64,000 nucleotides of DNA from an uncultured Dongia sp. (lineage in GTDB: Bacteria; Pseudomonadota; Alphaproteobacteria; Dongiales; Dongiaceae). Each line of letters starts with the position of its first letter. Positions within the stretch are counted from its first letter, which is position 1. Under the pieces are notes generated by a model that ran no database searches, was not told where the DNA came from, and was given only the letters and a program-made list of their open reading frames with translations. The stretch spans positions 124,001 through 188,000 of the forward strand of contig NZ_CAKZGO010000023.1 of NCBI RefSeq assembly GCF_936916975.1. The letters run 5' to 3'. Positions 50,607-59,395 of this stretch are shown here, one piece after another. A program made the position numbers and the translations under genes.

Positions 50607-51608
50607 ATGAAGAAGCTCATCAACGGTATCGACACCGTGCTGGCCGAAAGCTTGGACGGCTTCGCCGCGGCTCATGCCGATATCGTCGAGCTGGGGGAAG
50701 ACCGCAAGTTCATCCGTCGCCGCAGCCTGAAGCGCGGCAAGGTGGGATTGATCTCCGGCGGCGGCTCCGGCCATGAGCCATTGCATGGCGGCTTTGTCGG
50801 TCACGGGATGCTTGATGCCGCCTGCCCGGGGCAGGTTTTCACGTCACCGACGCCTGACCAGATGATCGCAGCGGCGCAGGCCGTGGATACCGGCGGCGGT
50901 ACGCTGTTTATCGTCAAGAATTACGAAGGCGACGTCATGAATTTCGCCATGGCGGCAGAAATGGCGGCCGACGCGAATGGCGGAAAGATCGCCACGATCA
51001 TCACCGATGACGACGTGGCAGTGGAAACCTCGACCTATTCGACGGGGCGGCGTGGCGTTGCCGGGACCTTGATTGTCGAACGGCTGGTCGGTGCCGCGGC
51101 GGAGCAGGGGCGTGATCTTGGCGCGCTGCAGTCCTATGGTCAAAGCGTCAATGCGCGGACGCGCTCGATGGGCGTCGCCTTGACAAGCTGCACGGTGCCG
51201 GCAGCCGGCAAACCCACCTTCTCTTTGGCCGAGGATGAGATGGAGATGGGCGTCGGCATCCATGGCGAGCCGGGCCGGCGCCGGGTGAAGCTGACTTCTG
51301 CCGATGAGATTGCTGCCGAGATGCTGGGCGCCATTATCGGCGACCTGGCACCCAAGCCGGGACAGCAGGCAATTCTCCTGGTCAACGGCTTCGGTGGCAC
51401 GCCGTCGATGGAACTCTATGTCATGTGCAATGCGGCGCGAAAGATTCTGGCCGGTCACAAGGTGCTGGCTGCCCGTTGCCTCGTCGGCCCCTATGTCACC
51501 TCGCTGGAGATGGCGGGCTGCTCGATCACCCTGTCGCTGGTTGAGGACGCCGATCTGGCGCTATGGGACACGCCCATTCATACGGCGGCCCTGCGCTGGG
51601 GTATGTGA
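50607..51608 (+). CDS. dhaK: Dihydroxyacetone kinase subunit DhaK
   Basis: 333-residue substrate-binding subunit. It shows KVGLISGGGSGHEPLHGGFVG near residue 45, TPDQMIAAAQAVDTGGG near 83, and the key His, which binds dihydroxyacetone covalently as a hemiaminal, in GVGIHGEPGRRRV near 215. GFGGTPSMELY follows. ATG 50607 has GGGGAGAA upstream. It is the last gene of the ABC-dha operon and would take dihydroxyacetone or a related short ketose from the importer; dihydroxyacetone itself, erythrulose or a longer ketose are possible. Confidence 0.93.
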   Translation: MKKLINGIDTVLAESLDGFAAAHADIVELGEDRKFIRRRSLKRGKVGLISGGGSGHEPLHGGFVGHGMLDAACPGQVFTSPTPDQMIAAAQAVDTGGGTLFIVKNYEGDVMNFAMAAEMAADANGGKIATIITDDDVAVETSTYSTGRRGVAGTLIVERLVGAAAEQGRDLGALQSYGQSVNARTRSMGVALTSCTVPAAGKPTFSLAEDEMEMGVGIHGEPGRRRVKLTSADEIAAEMLGAIIGDLAPKPGQQAILLVNGFGGTPSMELYVMCNAARKILAGHKVLAARCLVGPYVTSLEMAGCSITLSLVEDADLALWDTPIHTAALRWGM

Positions 51609-51612
51609 CCCG

Positions 51613-52524
51613 TCAACCTGCCGCGCGATATTCCCGTGGCAAGGTCGCGATCGCATGCGATGCGGTGCTGATGCCGGCCTCGATCGCCGCCGCAAATGAG
51701 CTCCCCGCAGCAATCTCTGCAAGATAGGCGGCATCGAACACATCGCCTGCGCCGATCGTGTCGACCGGTGTGACCGTAGGCGCAGATACGTCGATTCTTT
51801 TGCCGCGATAGAGACCGGCCGCACCGGCCGGGCCACATTTGACGACGAGATGGCAGGTCTCCGGCATGATCTTGGCCAGTTCGGACATCGCATCCGGGAC
51901 TGAGCCGGTATCGGTGAGCGCCGTCACTTCCGCTTCGTTGAGCAGGATATGGTGACACTGTTGTAGCCAGCGGCGCGTCATTGCCATGGTCTCCGCCGTC
52001 CAACCACCAATCGGCCAGCCGGTATCGAGTGCCACCTCGACACCATGCGCGCGTAGCCAGGCAAAGAGCGCGTCGTAATCCTGCGTCAGCATGTCGGTGA
52101 GATAAGACCCGACCAGCAAAACCACGCCGCCTTGAAGTGACGCGATATCGAGGTTGTCCTGCACCTGCTGCAAGGTCAGCACCGGCATGTGTCCTGGGAT
52201 CGTGAAGAAGGTGCGTTCGCCATCAGGATGCGTGACACCGACTGAGAAAGTCGTTGGCGTCCGGGCGACGGGCCAGGCGTGGCTGTGCTGCTTGAACGTC
52301 TCCCGCAGCCAATGGCCGAAATGGTCGTCGCCGGTGTTGGCCGCGATTTGATAGGGGATTTTGAGGGCATCCCAAGTCAGCGCCACATTGCCGGCTGCAC
52401 CGCCGACCCGGATCTCGCCGTGGTCGACCAGGATCTCCGTCCCGGGAGTTGGCCAGGGCACCGCAGGACCGATGATGATGTCGACATTGACATTGCCGAT
52501 GACGGCGAGAGGACGCGACGGCAT
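51613..52524 (-). CDS. PfkB-family carbohydrate kinase
   Basis: 303-residue ribokinase-fold sugar kinase. PfkB signature 1 is GEIRVGGAAGNVALTWDAL near residue 37, and signature 2 is DTIGAGDVFDAAYLAEIAAG near 247, with the catalytic Asp. ATG 52524 is preferred over a GTG at 52533 because GGAG lies eight bases before it; the GTG would overlap the ribosome site. It is six bases after the SIS-domain gene and ends its operon. Beside a SIS deglycase-like gene it matches FrlD-type kinases that phosphorylate fructosamines, though general sugar or nucleoside use cannot be excluded. Confidence 0.9.
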   Translation of the reverse strand: MPSRPLAVIGNVNVDIIIGPAVPWPTPGTEILVDHGEIRVGGAAGNVALTWDALKIPYQIAANTGDDHFGHWLRETFKQHSHAWPVARTPTTFSVGVTHPDGERTFFTIPGHMPVLTLQQVQDNLDIASLQGGVVLLVGSYLTDMLTQDYDALFAWLRAHGVEVALDTGWPIGGWTAETMAMTRRWLQQCHHILLNEAEVTALTDTGSVPDAMSELAKIMPETCHLVVKCGPAGAAGLYRGKRIDVSAPTVTPVDTIGAGDVFDAAYLAEIAAGSSFAAAIEAGISTASHAIATLPREYRAAG

Positions 52525-52529
52525 CGTGA

Positions 52530-53543
52530 TCACTCCGACCGCGTGATCTTGCCGCTGCGTAGCGGTGTGCCGACATTCTCGACCAGTGCATCCGCAAGGT
52601 CGATGACCAGCCTCTGCACGGGCGGCAGCAAGGCAAGGCAGGCGGCGACGCCCGTCGCGCGCGCGACTGAGATATGCACGGTGCCGGCGACAGGCTCTTG
52701 GCCACTGGCGTCGAGCACGATCGTGGGTGATCCAGCCGCGACACAGATCTCAGCAAGGCCGTCGATGAGCGCTGCAGTGGGTTCGTCTGCCTTGACGAAA
52801 ACTACGCCGACATCAGATCCCAGCATCTCAAGCGGACCATGGCGGAACTGGCCGCCTTCCAAGGCCTGCGCCGGCAGGCGACCAAGCTCCATGGCGCCGA
52901 GTGCCGCCGCTTCCGCCAGGCCACGCAAGGCGCGGCCGGAGAAAACGAGGCTGCTGCAATTCCGCAGCGCCGCGATCGCGGCAGCGACGTCCGGGGTCTC
53001 GGCGGCCGTCAGCGCGGCGAGGGCAGGGGCGGGATCGTCTCCCAATGCCGCCAGCACCCGTTGATGTAGGGCAAGACTGATGAGCAGGCTGCGTGTCGCG
53101 GCGAAGGCCCGCTCGGTGCCACCCCGCCCAATCAGCGACGGGCAGGACTGCGCCAGAGTCGAGCCACCCTCCAAAGTCAATCCGAACAAATTGCCGCGTT
53201 GCCCCAGCAACGCGAGCAGGCGATGTACCTCAACCGACTCACCCGATTGCGAGGTAACGATGACGACAGAATTGCCAAGGTCGAGCGGCGCATAAAGCTG
53301 CTCCGACAGCGGCAACGTGATGGCGTTGATGCCTAACGCACGATAAGTCGGCTCCACCATGCGGTTGACGGCATGGGAGGCACCCATGCCGAGCAGGACG
53401 AGATCGCGATTGTTGCGGAGTGCTTTGGCGATCGTCGCCGCGATCTCGGCATTGCCGTGATAGGACTGGGTCGCATCCTGATGCTGGCGCGCCATTTCGA
53501 TCTGCAGTGCCGCCAGCCCGGGCGGCACGGTACGCGTGGTCAT
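52530..53543 (-). CDS. SIS-domain sugar isomerase/deglycase-like protein
   Basis: 337 residues with two SIS (sugar isomerase) domains. The first has VLLGMGASHAVNRMVEPTYRAL near residue 47 and VVIVTSQSGESVEVHRLL near 93. The second has a LVFSGRALRGLAEAAALGAMELGRLPAQALEGGQFRHGPLEML region near 205, with the Glu and His typical of glucosamine-6-phosphate-type and FrlB-type enzymes. It lacks the glutaminase domain of GlmS. Start choice: ATG 53543 has AAGGA eight bases upstream, whereas ATG 53552 overlaps the permease stop. With the PfkB kinase it suggests Amadori-product cleavage. Confidence 0.9.
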   Translation of the reverse strand: MTTRTVPPGLAALQIEMARQHQDATQSYHGNAEIAATIAKALRNNRDLVLLGMGASHAVNRMVEPTYRALGINAITLPLSEQLYAPLDLGNSVVIVTSQSGESVEVHRLLALLGQRGNLFGLTLEGGSTLAQSCPSLIGRGGTERAFAATRSLLISLALHQRVLAALGDDPAPALAALTAAETPDVAAAIAALRNCSSLVFSGRALRGLAEAAALGAMELGRLPAQALEGGQFRHGPLEMLGSDVGVVFVKADEPTAALIDGLAEICVAAGSPTIVLDASGQEPVAGTVHISVARATGVAACLALLPPVQRLVIDLADALVENVGTPLRSGKITRSE

Positions 53544-53548
53544 GGAAC

Positions 53549-54397
53549 TCATCCTTTCACGCCGCCGGCAGTGAGGCCGGAGACGAGCGATTTTTGCAGG
53601 AAGAAGCCGATCAGCACCGGCGGCAGGGACGCCAGTACGCCAGCCGTAGCGATGAGGCCGTAATCGGCCACGCGCCCACCGGCCAGATCGGCAATGAAGA
53701 CAGGCAGGGTCTTCGAATCCTTCGCCGTGAACAGCAGGGCATAGAAGAATTCGTCCCAGGCCAGCAGGAAGGCGAACAGTCCCGCCGTCGTCAGCGCAGG
53801 TGCCGCGAGCGGCAGGGTCACGCGCCGCAGGATCTGGTCGAGCCGCGCCCCATCGATCATCGCCGCCTTCTCGATCTCGACCGGCACGTGATCAAAGTTG
53901 CTCTTGAGCAGCCAGGTGGTGAAGGGCGCCAGAATGCTGAGATAGACGATGGCAAGGCTGAAGACCGAATTGAGAGCCCCCAGTGCGCTCAGCGCGAAAT
54001 AGATCGGCACCACCAGCGCGACCGGTGGCAGCATGTAGGTGGCGATGATCCCATAGAGCGAGACATCCAGCTTGCCGTCCGCGCGCGAGACCGACCAGGC
54101 TGCCGGTATGGCAACCGCAAGGGCCGCGATCGTCGCCATGCCCGCCACCAGCAGACTGTTGCGCATCGCCTGCAGGAAGGCAGCCCCCACACTGTTGGCG
54201 ACCGTCGAGGTCAATTCGCCGTAGCGATGGAGATCGAGCGTCTGCGGCAGCCAGCGGAGCGGCACAGTGGTGAGGTCGTTGGTGTCGCTGATGCTCATGA
54301 TCACCAGCCAGAGCAGCGGCGCCACGATGAAGATGCCGAGCACGATGGCGTTGGCATAAAGGAAGATGCTGAAGGGCAGGCTGCGGCGTTCCATCAT
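53549..54397 (-). CDS. ABC transporter permease (MalG type) of the SIS/PfkB operon
   Basis: 282-residue permease with six membrane helices, beginning FSIFLYANAIVLGIFIVAPLLWLVIM near residue 8. The EAA loop is VPVEIEKAAMIDGARLDQILRRVTLPLAAP near 175. It starts at ATG 54397 just after the preceding permease stop (TGAGATG). No ATPase gene follows; the SIS gene begins six bases after its stop. An ATPase from another locus, such as the double-ATPase operon at 45018-47127, would be needed. Confidence 0.9.
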   Translation of the reverse strand: MMERRSLPFSIFLYANAIVLGIFIVAPLLWLVIMSISDTNDLTTVPLRWLPQTLDLHRYGELTSTVANSVGAAFLQAMRNSLLVAGMATIAALAVAIPAAWSVSRADGKLDVSLYGIIATYMLPPVALVVPIYFALSALGALNSVFSLAIVYLSILAPFTTWLLKSNFDHVPVEIEKAAMIDGARLDQILRRVTLPLAAPALTTAGLFAFLLAWDEFFYALLFTAKDSKTLPVFIADLAGGRVADYGLIATAGVLASLPPVLIGFFLQKSLVSGLTAGGVKG

Positions 54398-54398
54398 C

Positions 54399-55283
54399 TC
54401 AGCGGAACTCCCCTTGCCGCCGTAGCAGGCCGACATAGCCGGCGATGAGCAGGGAACTGACCAGCACCATGACGAGGGCGACCGATCCGCCGAGGCCGGC
54501 CTTCTGGAAGGCGAAGGCCTGCTCATAGACCAGCATGCTCACCGTCTTGGTGCTGTTGGCGGGACCACCGCGCGTCATCACCCAGATGATGTCGAACACC
54601 TTGAAGGCTTCGATGATGCGCAACACGATGGCAACGGTGAGCGGCCCGATGAGGAAGGGCAGCACCACGGCGCGGAAGCGCGACCAGGGCCCGGCGCCAT
54701 CCATGACCGCCGCCGCCCGCAATTCGCGCGGCACAGACTGTAACGCGGCGAGGGCGATCAACGTCACCAGGGGGAAGTTCTTCCACACATCGGCAAGGCA
54801 GATGGCATAGAGAGCCGAGCTCGGTTCACCCAGCCAGGACCGATAGGCATCGATGAGCCCCAGCTGCGTCAGCATCGCGTTGAATGCGCCGAAATCGGGA
54901 TTGTAGATCAGGCGCCACATGGTCGCGTTGACGACCGTGGGCAGCGCCCAGGGCAGGATCATCAGAGCCCGCAGTAGGTTCCGGCCGACGAATTGCTGAT
55001 CGAGCAACAGGGCTGCAGCCAAGCCGATCACGAATTCGGCGCTGACGGAAACCAGCACGAATTTGATGGTGGTCCACACCACGCTGTAGAAGGCGGCGCT
55101 GGTGAGGACGCGGCTGAAATTGTCAACGCCGACCCAATTGACGGCGCCGCCCAGCAGCTTGGCGTCCGTGAAGCTGACGCCGATGGTCTTGGCCAAGGGC
55201 CAGCCGATGATGAAGGTCATGACGGCAAGGAGTGGCGCCAGCAACAGCCAGCTCCGCAGCGTCATCCATCTGCCCGTCATCAT
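54399..55283 (-). CDS. ABC transporter permease (MalF type) of the SIS/PfkB operon
   Basis: 294 residues and six predicted helices, beginning SWLLLAPLLAVMTFIIGWPLA near residue 11. The EAA segment is VPRELRAAAVMDGAGPWSRFRAVVLPFLIG near 186. It begins 53 bases after the binding-protein stop and is followed immediately by the second permease. Such permeases import mono- or disaccharides or glycosylated amino acids; which one depends on the binding protein. Confidence 0.9.
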   Translation of the reverse strand: MMTGRWMTLRSWLLLAPLLAVMTFIIGWPLAKTIGVSFTDAKLLGGAVNWVGVDNFSRVLTSAAFYSVVWTTIKFVLVSVSAEFVIGLAAALLLDQQFVGRNLLRALMILPWALPTVVNATMWRLIYNPDFGAFNAMLTQLGLIDAYRSWLGEPSSALYAICLADVWKNFPLVTLIALAALQSVPRELRAAAVMDGAGPWSRFRAVVLPFLIGPLTVAIVLRIIEAFKVFDIIWVMTRGGPANSTKTVSMLVYEQAFAFQKAGLGGSVALVMVLVSSLLIAGYVGLLRRQGEFR

Positions 55284-55336
55284 CGGCTACCCGGTCCCGT
55301 CAATCGACCGGTAGGTTGTCCCGGCCTCTTTTCAGC

Positions 55337-56602
55337 TTACAGCCCGCCGCCGGCGCTGTCGGCTGCCGTCTTGAGCGCATCAGCCGGCGACGATGTCTTG
55401 AGCAAGGCGGCATGGATCGCCTGCTGCAACGTGGTCGACAGCTGCTGATAGGTCGGTGTGGTCGGTCGCGGGAACATCAGGCCCAATGAGGTCTTCGCGG
55501 CAGCCACCAGAGCTTCCTGGCCCGTGGTCACAGCGGGTGCTGCATAGGAAGCGGCCCAGATCGGCAGGCTGAGCTTGGCGAACTTCTCCTGCACTGGCTG
55601 CGAGGTCATGAAGGTGATGTATTTCCAGGCCTCGTCCGGGTTCTTGCTGGTGCTGGTGATGCCAAGGCCCATCGATCCGTTGACCGCCGAGGCTTCGCTC
55701 TTGCCATCGACGCCGGGCGCCGGGACAACGCCCACCTTGCCGACGATCTTCGATTCCTTGGGATCGTTGGCCATGTTGTACATATAGGTCCAGTTGAGCG
55801 CGAACGCAGCCTCGCCGCTGGAGAAGACACGGCGCACGTCTTCTTCGAGATACTCCTTGGAGTTCGGGTTGCTGAGGCCCTTATCCAACGACTCCGTCAT
55901 ATAGGACAACGCATCGACACCGCCGCCGGTCTGGAAGGCGGGCTTGCCGTCGGCGTCCAGGAACTGTCCGCCAAAGGCTGCGACCAGGGTCGTGTAATCG
56001 CAGATGGCGGCTTCCGCCTGTGCCCAGCTCCAGACGATCGGGAACTCGACCAGCTTCTTTTCCTTGATGATTGCGGCTTGTTCCAACAATTCGGCCCAGG
56101 TCTTGGGCGGTGCTGCAATGCCGGCCTTCTCGAGAATCTCCGTGTTGTAGAACAGGTATTTCGTGTCGAGAATCCAGGGCATGCCATAGCGCTTGTTCTG
56201 GTATTCGACTGTGGTCCAGGCGCCGGGCAGGACGCCTTCCTTCATTTCCGGCGTGATCTTGTCAGTGACATCGACCAGCACCTTGTTCTCGGCGAACTCA
56301 GCCGGCCAGATGACGTCGAACAGCACGACGTCATAGCCGCTGCCGGCGCCTTGGGCGAGGGTCGTCTTGTCGTGCAGTCCTTCATAGGGCACGAATTCGA
56401 GGTTGATCTTGACGCCTGGATTGGCGGCCTCGAAATCGGCGGTCATGGCGCGGACATTGTCCTCGCTATAGGCCGCCTGTGCCATGAACAGCGCATTGAG
56501 TGTGGTGTCGGCAAGTGCGCCGAAAGACAATGACTGTGCGCCCGCCAGAATGGCGCCGCCGACGATCGCCTGCATCAGGCGTGACCTGTAAGTGTTGGAC
56601 AT
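55337..56602 (-). CDS. Sugar-type ABC transporter substrate-binding protein of the SIS/PfkB operon
   Basis: 421-residue periplasmic protein. The signal peptide covers about 1-31 (ending SFGALA), followed by DTTLNALFMAQAAYSEDNVRAMTADFEAANPGVKI. Family 1 markers include YDVVLFDVIWPAEFAENKVLVDVTD near residue 90 and FSSGEAAFALNWTYMYNMA near 265. GGGAGG precedes the ATG, and the frame runs open to 56734 without another site. It leads binding protein-permease-permease-SIS-PfkB and is divergent from a ROK regulator, separated by the inverted repeat at 56739-56769. Confidence 0.9.
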   Translation of the reverse strand: MSNTYRSRLMQAIVGGAILAGAQSLSFGALADTTLNALFMAQAAYSEDNVRAMTADFEAANPGVKINLEFVPYEGLHDKTTLAQGAGSGYDVVLFDVIWPAEFAENKVLVDVTDKITPEMKEGVLPGAWTTVEYQNKRYGMPWILDTKYLFYNTEILEKAGIAAPPKTWAELLEQAAIIKEKKLVEFPIVWSWAQAEAAICDYTTLVAAFGGQFLDADGKPAFQTGGGVDALSYMTESLDKGLSNPNSKEYLEEDVRRVFSSGEAAFALNWTYMYNMANDPKESKIVGKVGVVPAPGVDGKSEASAVNGSMGLGITSTSKNPDEAWKYITFMTSQPVQEKFAKLSLPIWAASYAAPAVTTGQEALVAAAKTSLGLMFPRPTTPTYQQLSTTLQQAIHAALLKTSSPADALKTAADSAGGGL

Positions 56603-56738
56603 CAATCCCTCCCTTTGACGCATGCCGGATGGCAGCACGGTTCCACGCTCCCTGTGGCGACGTGCGCTGCCAGCGTTGTGGCGTTGCTGCCGCGCGTGCC
56701 GTGCTGATTGGCTACTTGCACCCGCGACCGTCACCGGT

Positions 56739-56769
56739 GATAATAAATCAATTTGGTTGACTTAATAAG
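56739..56769. promoter_or_regulatory. Inverted repeat, candidate ROK operator
   Basis: Imperfect 13-bp arms around TTTGG: GATAATAAATCAA then TTGACTTAATAAG, agreeing at nine of 13 positions, best in the inner AARTCAA halves. It lies in the 207-base divergent gap between the ABC binding-protein start (56602) and the ROK gene, and its AT-rich dyad form suits ROK/XylR-type sites. It also overlaps a possible TTG start at 56753, which argues for a later ROK start. Confidence 0.5.
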
Positions 56770-56809
56770 TTTCCGGCAAAAATTAGACCCTGTCAATGGA
56801 GTTGGCTTG

Positions 56810-58072
56810 GTGGAGTTAGGCGGCGTGCCGAAAAAGCAGCCCATCGTGGCGACCGCCGGAACCAATCTGGGCGGCGCCAGCGCTCACAATCGTCGCGTTG
56901 TGTTTGATGCACTGCGGCTCAACGGGGCGCTGTCACGCGCCGACATTGCCCGCGCGACCCAGCTCACGCCTCAGACAGTCAGCAACATCATCGACCAGTT
57001 CACCCTGGACGGCTTGGTCGCCGCGGATGCGCCGTTGCGTGGCGCCCGCGGCCAGCCGGCAACGCCCTATCGCATTGTGCCAGGCGGGGCCTGGTCGATC
57101 GGGGTCGAGATCGATCGGCACCATGTGCTGGGCGTCGGTGTCGACCTTACCGGCACACCGCTCAGCCGCCGCCATTGCCGCCTGCCGCCCGGCGGGCCGG
57201 AGAAGGGTCTCGGCGTCGTCCTCGACCTCATTGCCGATATCCGAGCCGATCTCAAGAAGATCGCCAAAAGTCAGAAAGGCAGGAGAATGACCCTGCTGGG
57301 CCTAGGTGTCGCCATGCCGGGCCCGTTCGGCATGAATGACGAGGAGGCGGCACCGGAAGATCCAGCGCTCGATCCCTGGGTGATGCGTGAGTGGCATAAG
57401 TTTCCGCTGATGGAGAAGCTGTCGGAGGCAACCGGCCTGGAGGCGCGTTTGCAGAATGATGCCAGCGCCGCGGCGATCGCCGAGAAGATGTACGGCGTTG
57501 CCAGCGGGCTCGACAACTTCGTCTATCTTTTTCTCGGCTACGGGCTTGGGGCCGGCATCGTTATTCAGGGGGAAATCTATGCCGGCATGGCCGGGAACGC
57601 CGGCGAGATCGGCCAGTTGCCGGCGTTCGGCGACGGGGCAGAGAAGGGTGCGCCGCGCTCGCTCGAACAATATGTCTCGATCCTCTCGCTGTGCCGCGCC
57701 CTCTCGCTTGATCCGGCCAGCGCCGATCTGTTCGAGCGATTGCAGGCGTTGAGCGATAAGGCCGACAAGCGGCTGCAGCGCTGGGCCGCACAGGCCGGCA
57801 AGCATCTGCGCCAGGCGATGCAGATTGCTGAAGCGTTGTTTGATCCGCAAACGATCGTACTGGGCGGGCAGGTGCCCACGGCTCTGCTGGCTGACATCGC
57901 CAGCCATATGGAGCCGTTCCTGCCGTCCGTCTCGGCGCGCCGAGATCGGGAACGACCAAGGTTGACCTTGGGCAGTGCCGATCTGTGGGCGGTCGCGCAA
58001 GGTGCTGCGATGGAACCGATCGCGCGAACCTTCGATCCGCAGTTCCGGGCAATCTTCAAATCGACAATCTAG
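56810..58072 (+). CDS. ROK-family transcriptional regulator
   Basis: 420 residues. An N-terminal MarR-like winged helix (about 25-80, RADIARATQLTPQTVSNIIDQFTLDGLV) precedes a sugar-kinase-like ROK fold (about 90-420). The ROK Zn motif (CxCGxxGC) is missing: after GNAGEIGQLPAFGD comes EKGAPRSLEQYV with no Cys. ROK regulators without Zn are known. It probably binds a sugar and controls the adjacent Amadori-type ABC operon through 56739-56769. Start choice is uncertain: GTG 56810 has GGAG eight bases upstream, but TTG 56807, GTG 56825 and TTG 56753 are in frame; the last lies within the inverted repeat. Confidence 0.88.
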   Translation: MELGGVPKKQPIVATAGTNLGGASAHNRRVVFDALRLNGALSRADIARATQLTPQTVSNIIDQFTLDGLVAADAPLRGARGQPATPYRIVPGGAWSIGVEIDRHHVLGVGVDLTGTPLSRRHCRLPPGGPEKGLGVVLDLIADIRADLKKIAKSQKGRRMTLLGLGVAMPGPFGMNDEEAAPEDPALDPWVMREWHKFPLMEKLSEATGLEARLQNDASAAAIAEKMYGVASGLDNFVYLFLGYGLGAGIVIQGEIYAGMAGNAGEIGQLPAFGDGAEKGAPRSLEQYVSILSLCRALSLDPASADLFERLQALSDKADKRLQRWAAQAGKHLRQAMQIAEALFDPQTIVLGGQVPTALLADIASHMEPFLPSVSARRDRERPRLTLGSADLWAVAQGAAMEPIARTFDPQFRAIFKSTI

Positions 58073-58123
58073 CAGCGGCTCCGGCCAGGCGCTCGACTGA
58101 GTGCCCGGCCGTTCCATTGGCCC

Positions 58124-59242
58124 CTATTGCTTCAGTGCTTTCACTTCTTCCCACAGCTTGATGTACTTCGCGTTGCGGGCGGCCTCGACGGGCTGGAACA
58201 GGATGCCATTGTCGAGATGCTTGACCGGGTCTGTGATGCCCAGTGCCGCAACCTGAGCCGGATCGGCGATGTCGAACGCCTTGCGGTTGCTGTGGCCGTA
58301 GCCATAGGATTCGATCATGAACTTGCCGGTCTCCGGCGAGAGCCAGGCATCGAGGAAGTCGTAGGCGGCGGCTTCGTCGGCCTTGCCCTTGTTGAGCAGC
58401 GTGAGACCGCAGAGCCAGGTGAAGATGCCCTCCTTCGGCTCGGCATATTTGACGGGGACGCCTTGTTCCTTGAGGCTCTTCACGGTCTCATTCCAGGCAT
58501 AGGCGGCGACGATTTCGCCCGAGGCCAAAGCCTGGTTGATTTCGGTATTGTCCTTCCACAGGAAGCGGCTATTGCGAACGATCTTCTCCAGCATCGGTCG
58601 GGTTGCTTCAAGTTCTGCATCCGTCATCTCGAAAATCTTCTGCTTGTCATACCCCAGCAGCAGGCCGACGATTTCGGCCGCCGCCTCGGTGTCCGACATC
58701 GACAGTTTGCCGGCGTAGCGATCGTCCGTGAAAATTGACCAGGATTCATTCGCCGCATAATCCGGTTCCACAAGATCGGTGCGATAGGCGATGCCGGAAT
58801 TGCCCCAATCGGCGGGTACCATCACAACGTCGCCATTCACCACCACGCCATTGCCGACCTTCAGCGGTTCGAACACATCTTTCCAATGACTGAGGCGGCC
58901 AGTGTCGATCGGTTTGGTCAGGCCCGCTTCGACGAAATAGCCGACCGAATAGGTGCAGGGATGCATGACGTCGGCGTTAAAGCCTGAGATGACTTTTTGC
59001 ATGGCCTCATCTTCATTGGCGAAGATCGAGAAGGCCGGTGCCGATCCGTGTTTGTCGACATAGGGTTTGAAGAAGTCCGGCTGGTCGTAGCCGCTCCATT
59101 CCATGACGGTCAGCTGTTCCTCGGCACGCGAGCGGGTCGGCATAAGTGTCATGCCGATACCGAAAGCCGCTGCGGAACGCATGACATCACGGCGCGAAAT
59201 GCGCCCCTGCGACATGCGGTCGATGAATTTAACGCGGTTCAT
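58124..59242 (-). CDS. Polyamine-type ABC transporter substrate-binding protein (PotD/PotF-like), Tat-exported
   Basis: 372 residues. The N-terminus carries a twin-arginine signal (GRISRRDVMRSAAAFGIG, about 15-32), so the protein is probably exported folded. The binding fold shows LTVMEWSGYDQPDFFKPYVDKHG near residue 47 and a VPADWGNSGIAYRTDLV segment near 145, typical of spermidine/putrescine-like receptors, though this family also binds other cations and small acids. ATG 59242 is favoured by GGGGG eight bases upstream; ATG 59248 would sit too close. It is divergent from its permease and ATPase genes across a 15-bp inverted repeat. Confidence 0.87.
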   Translation of the reverse strand: MNRVKFIDRMSQGRISRRDVMRSAAAFGIGMTLMPTRSRAEEQLTVMEWSGYDQPDFFKPYVDKHGSAPAFSIFANEDEAMQKVISGFNADVMHPCTYSVGYFVEAGLTKPIDTGRLSHWKDVFEPLKVGNGVVVNGDVVMVPADWGNSGIAYRTDLVEPDYAANESWSIFTDDRYAGKLSMSDTEAAAEIVGLLLGYDKQKIFEMTDAELEATRPMLEKIVRNSRFLWKDNTEINQALASGEIVAAYAWNETVKSLKEQGVPVKYAEPKEGIFTWLCGLTLLNKGKADEAAAYDFLDAWLSPETGKFMIESYGYGHSNRKAFDIADPAQVAALGITDPVKHLDNGILFQPVEAARNAKYIKLWEEVKALKQ

Positions 59243-59395
59243 TCCCATAGCCCCCTAGCTGATTAAGAATTGTTTATTTTGGACCTGATCAAGACCGGCA
59301 AATTTGACGACCAGCTGTGTACGGCTGTCAACGGCCTTTCAACGCCTTTGTAATCGCTCACGAAAGGATGATGCCGCAAATGGGGACAGCGGCAG

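Noticed and set aside
53420-54448. 342-codon plus-strand frame opposite the MalG-type permease
   Set aside because: Gln-, His- and Arg-rich composition; the minus-strand permease with its EAA loop is the real gene.
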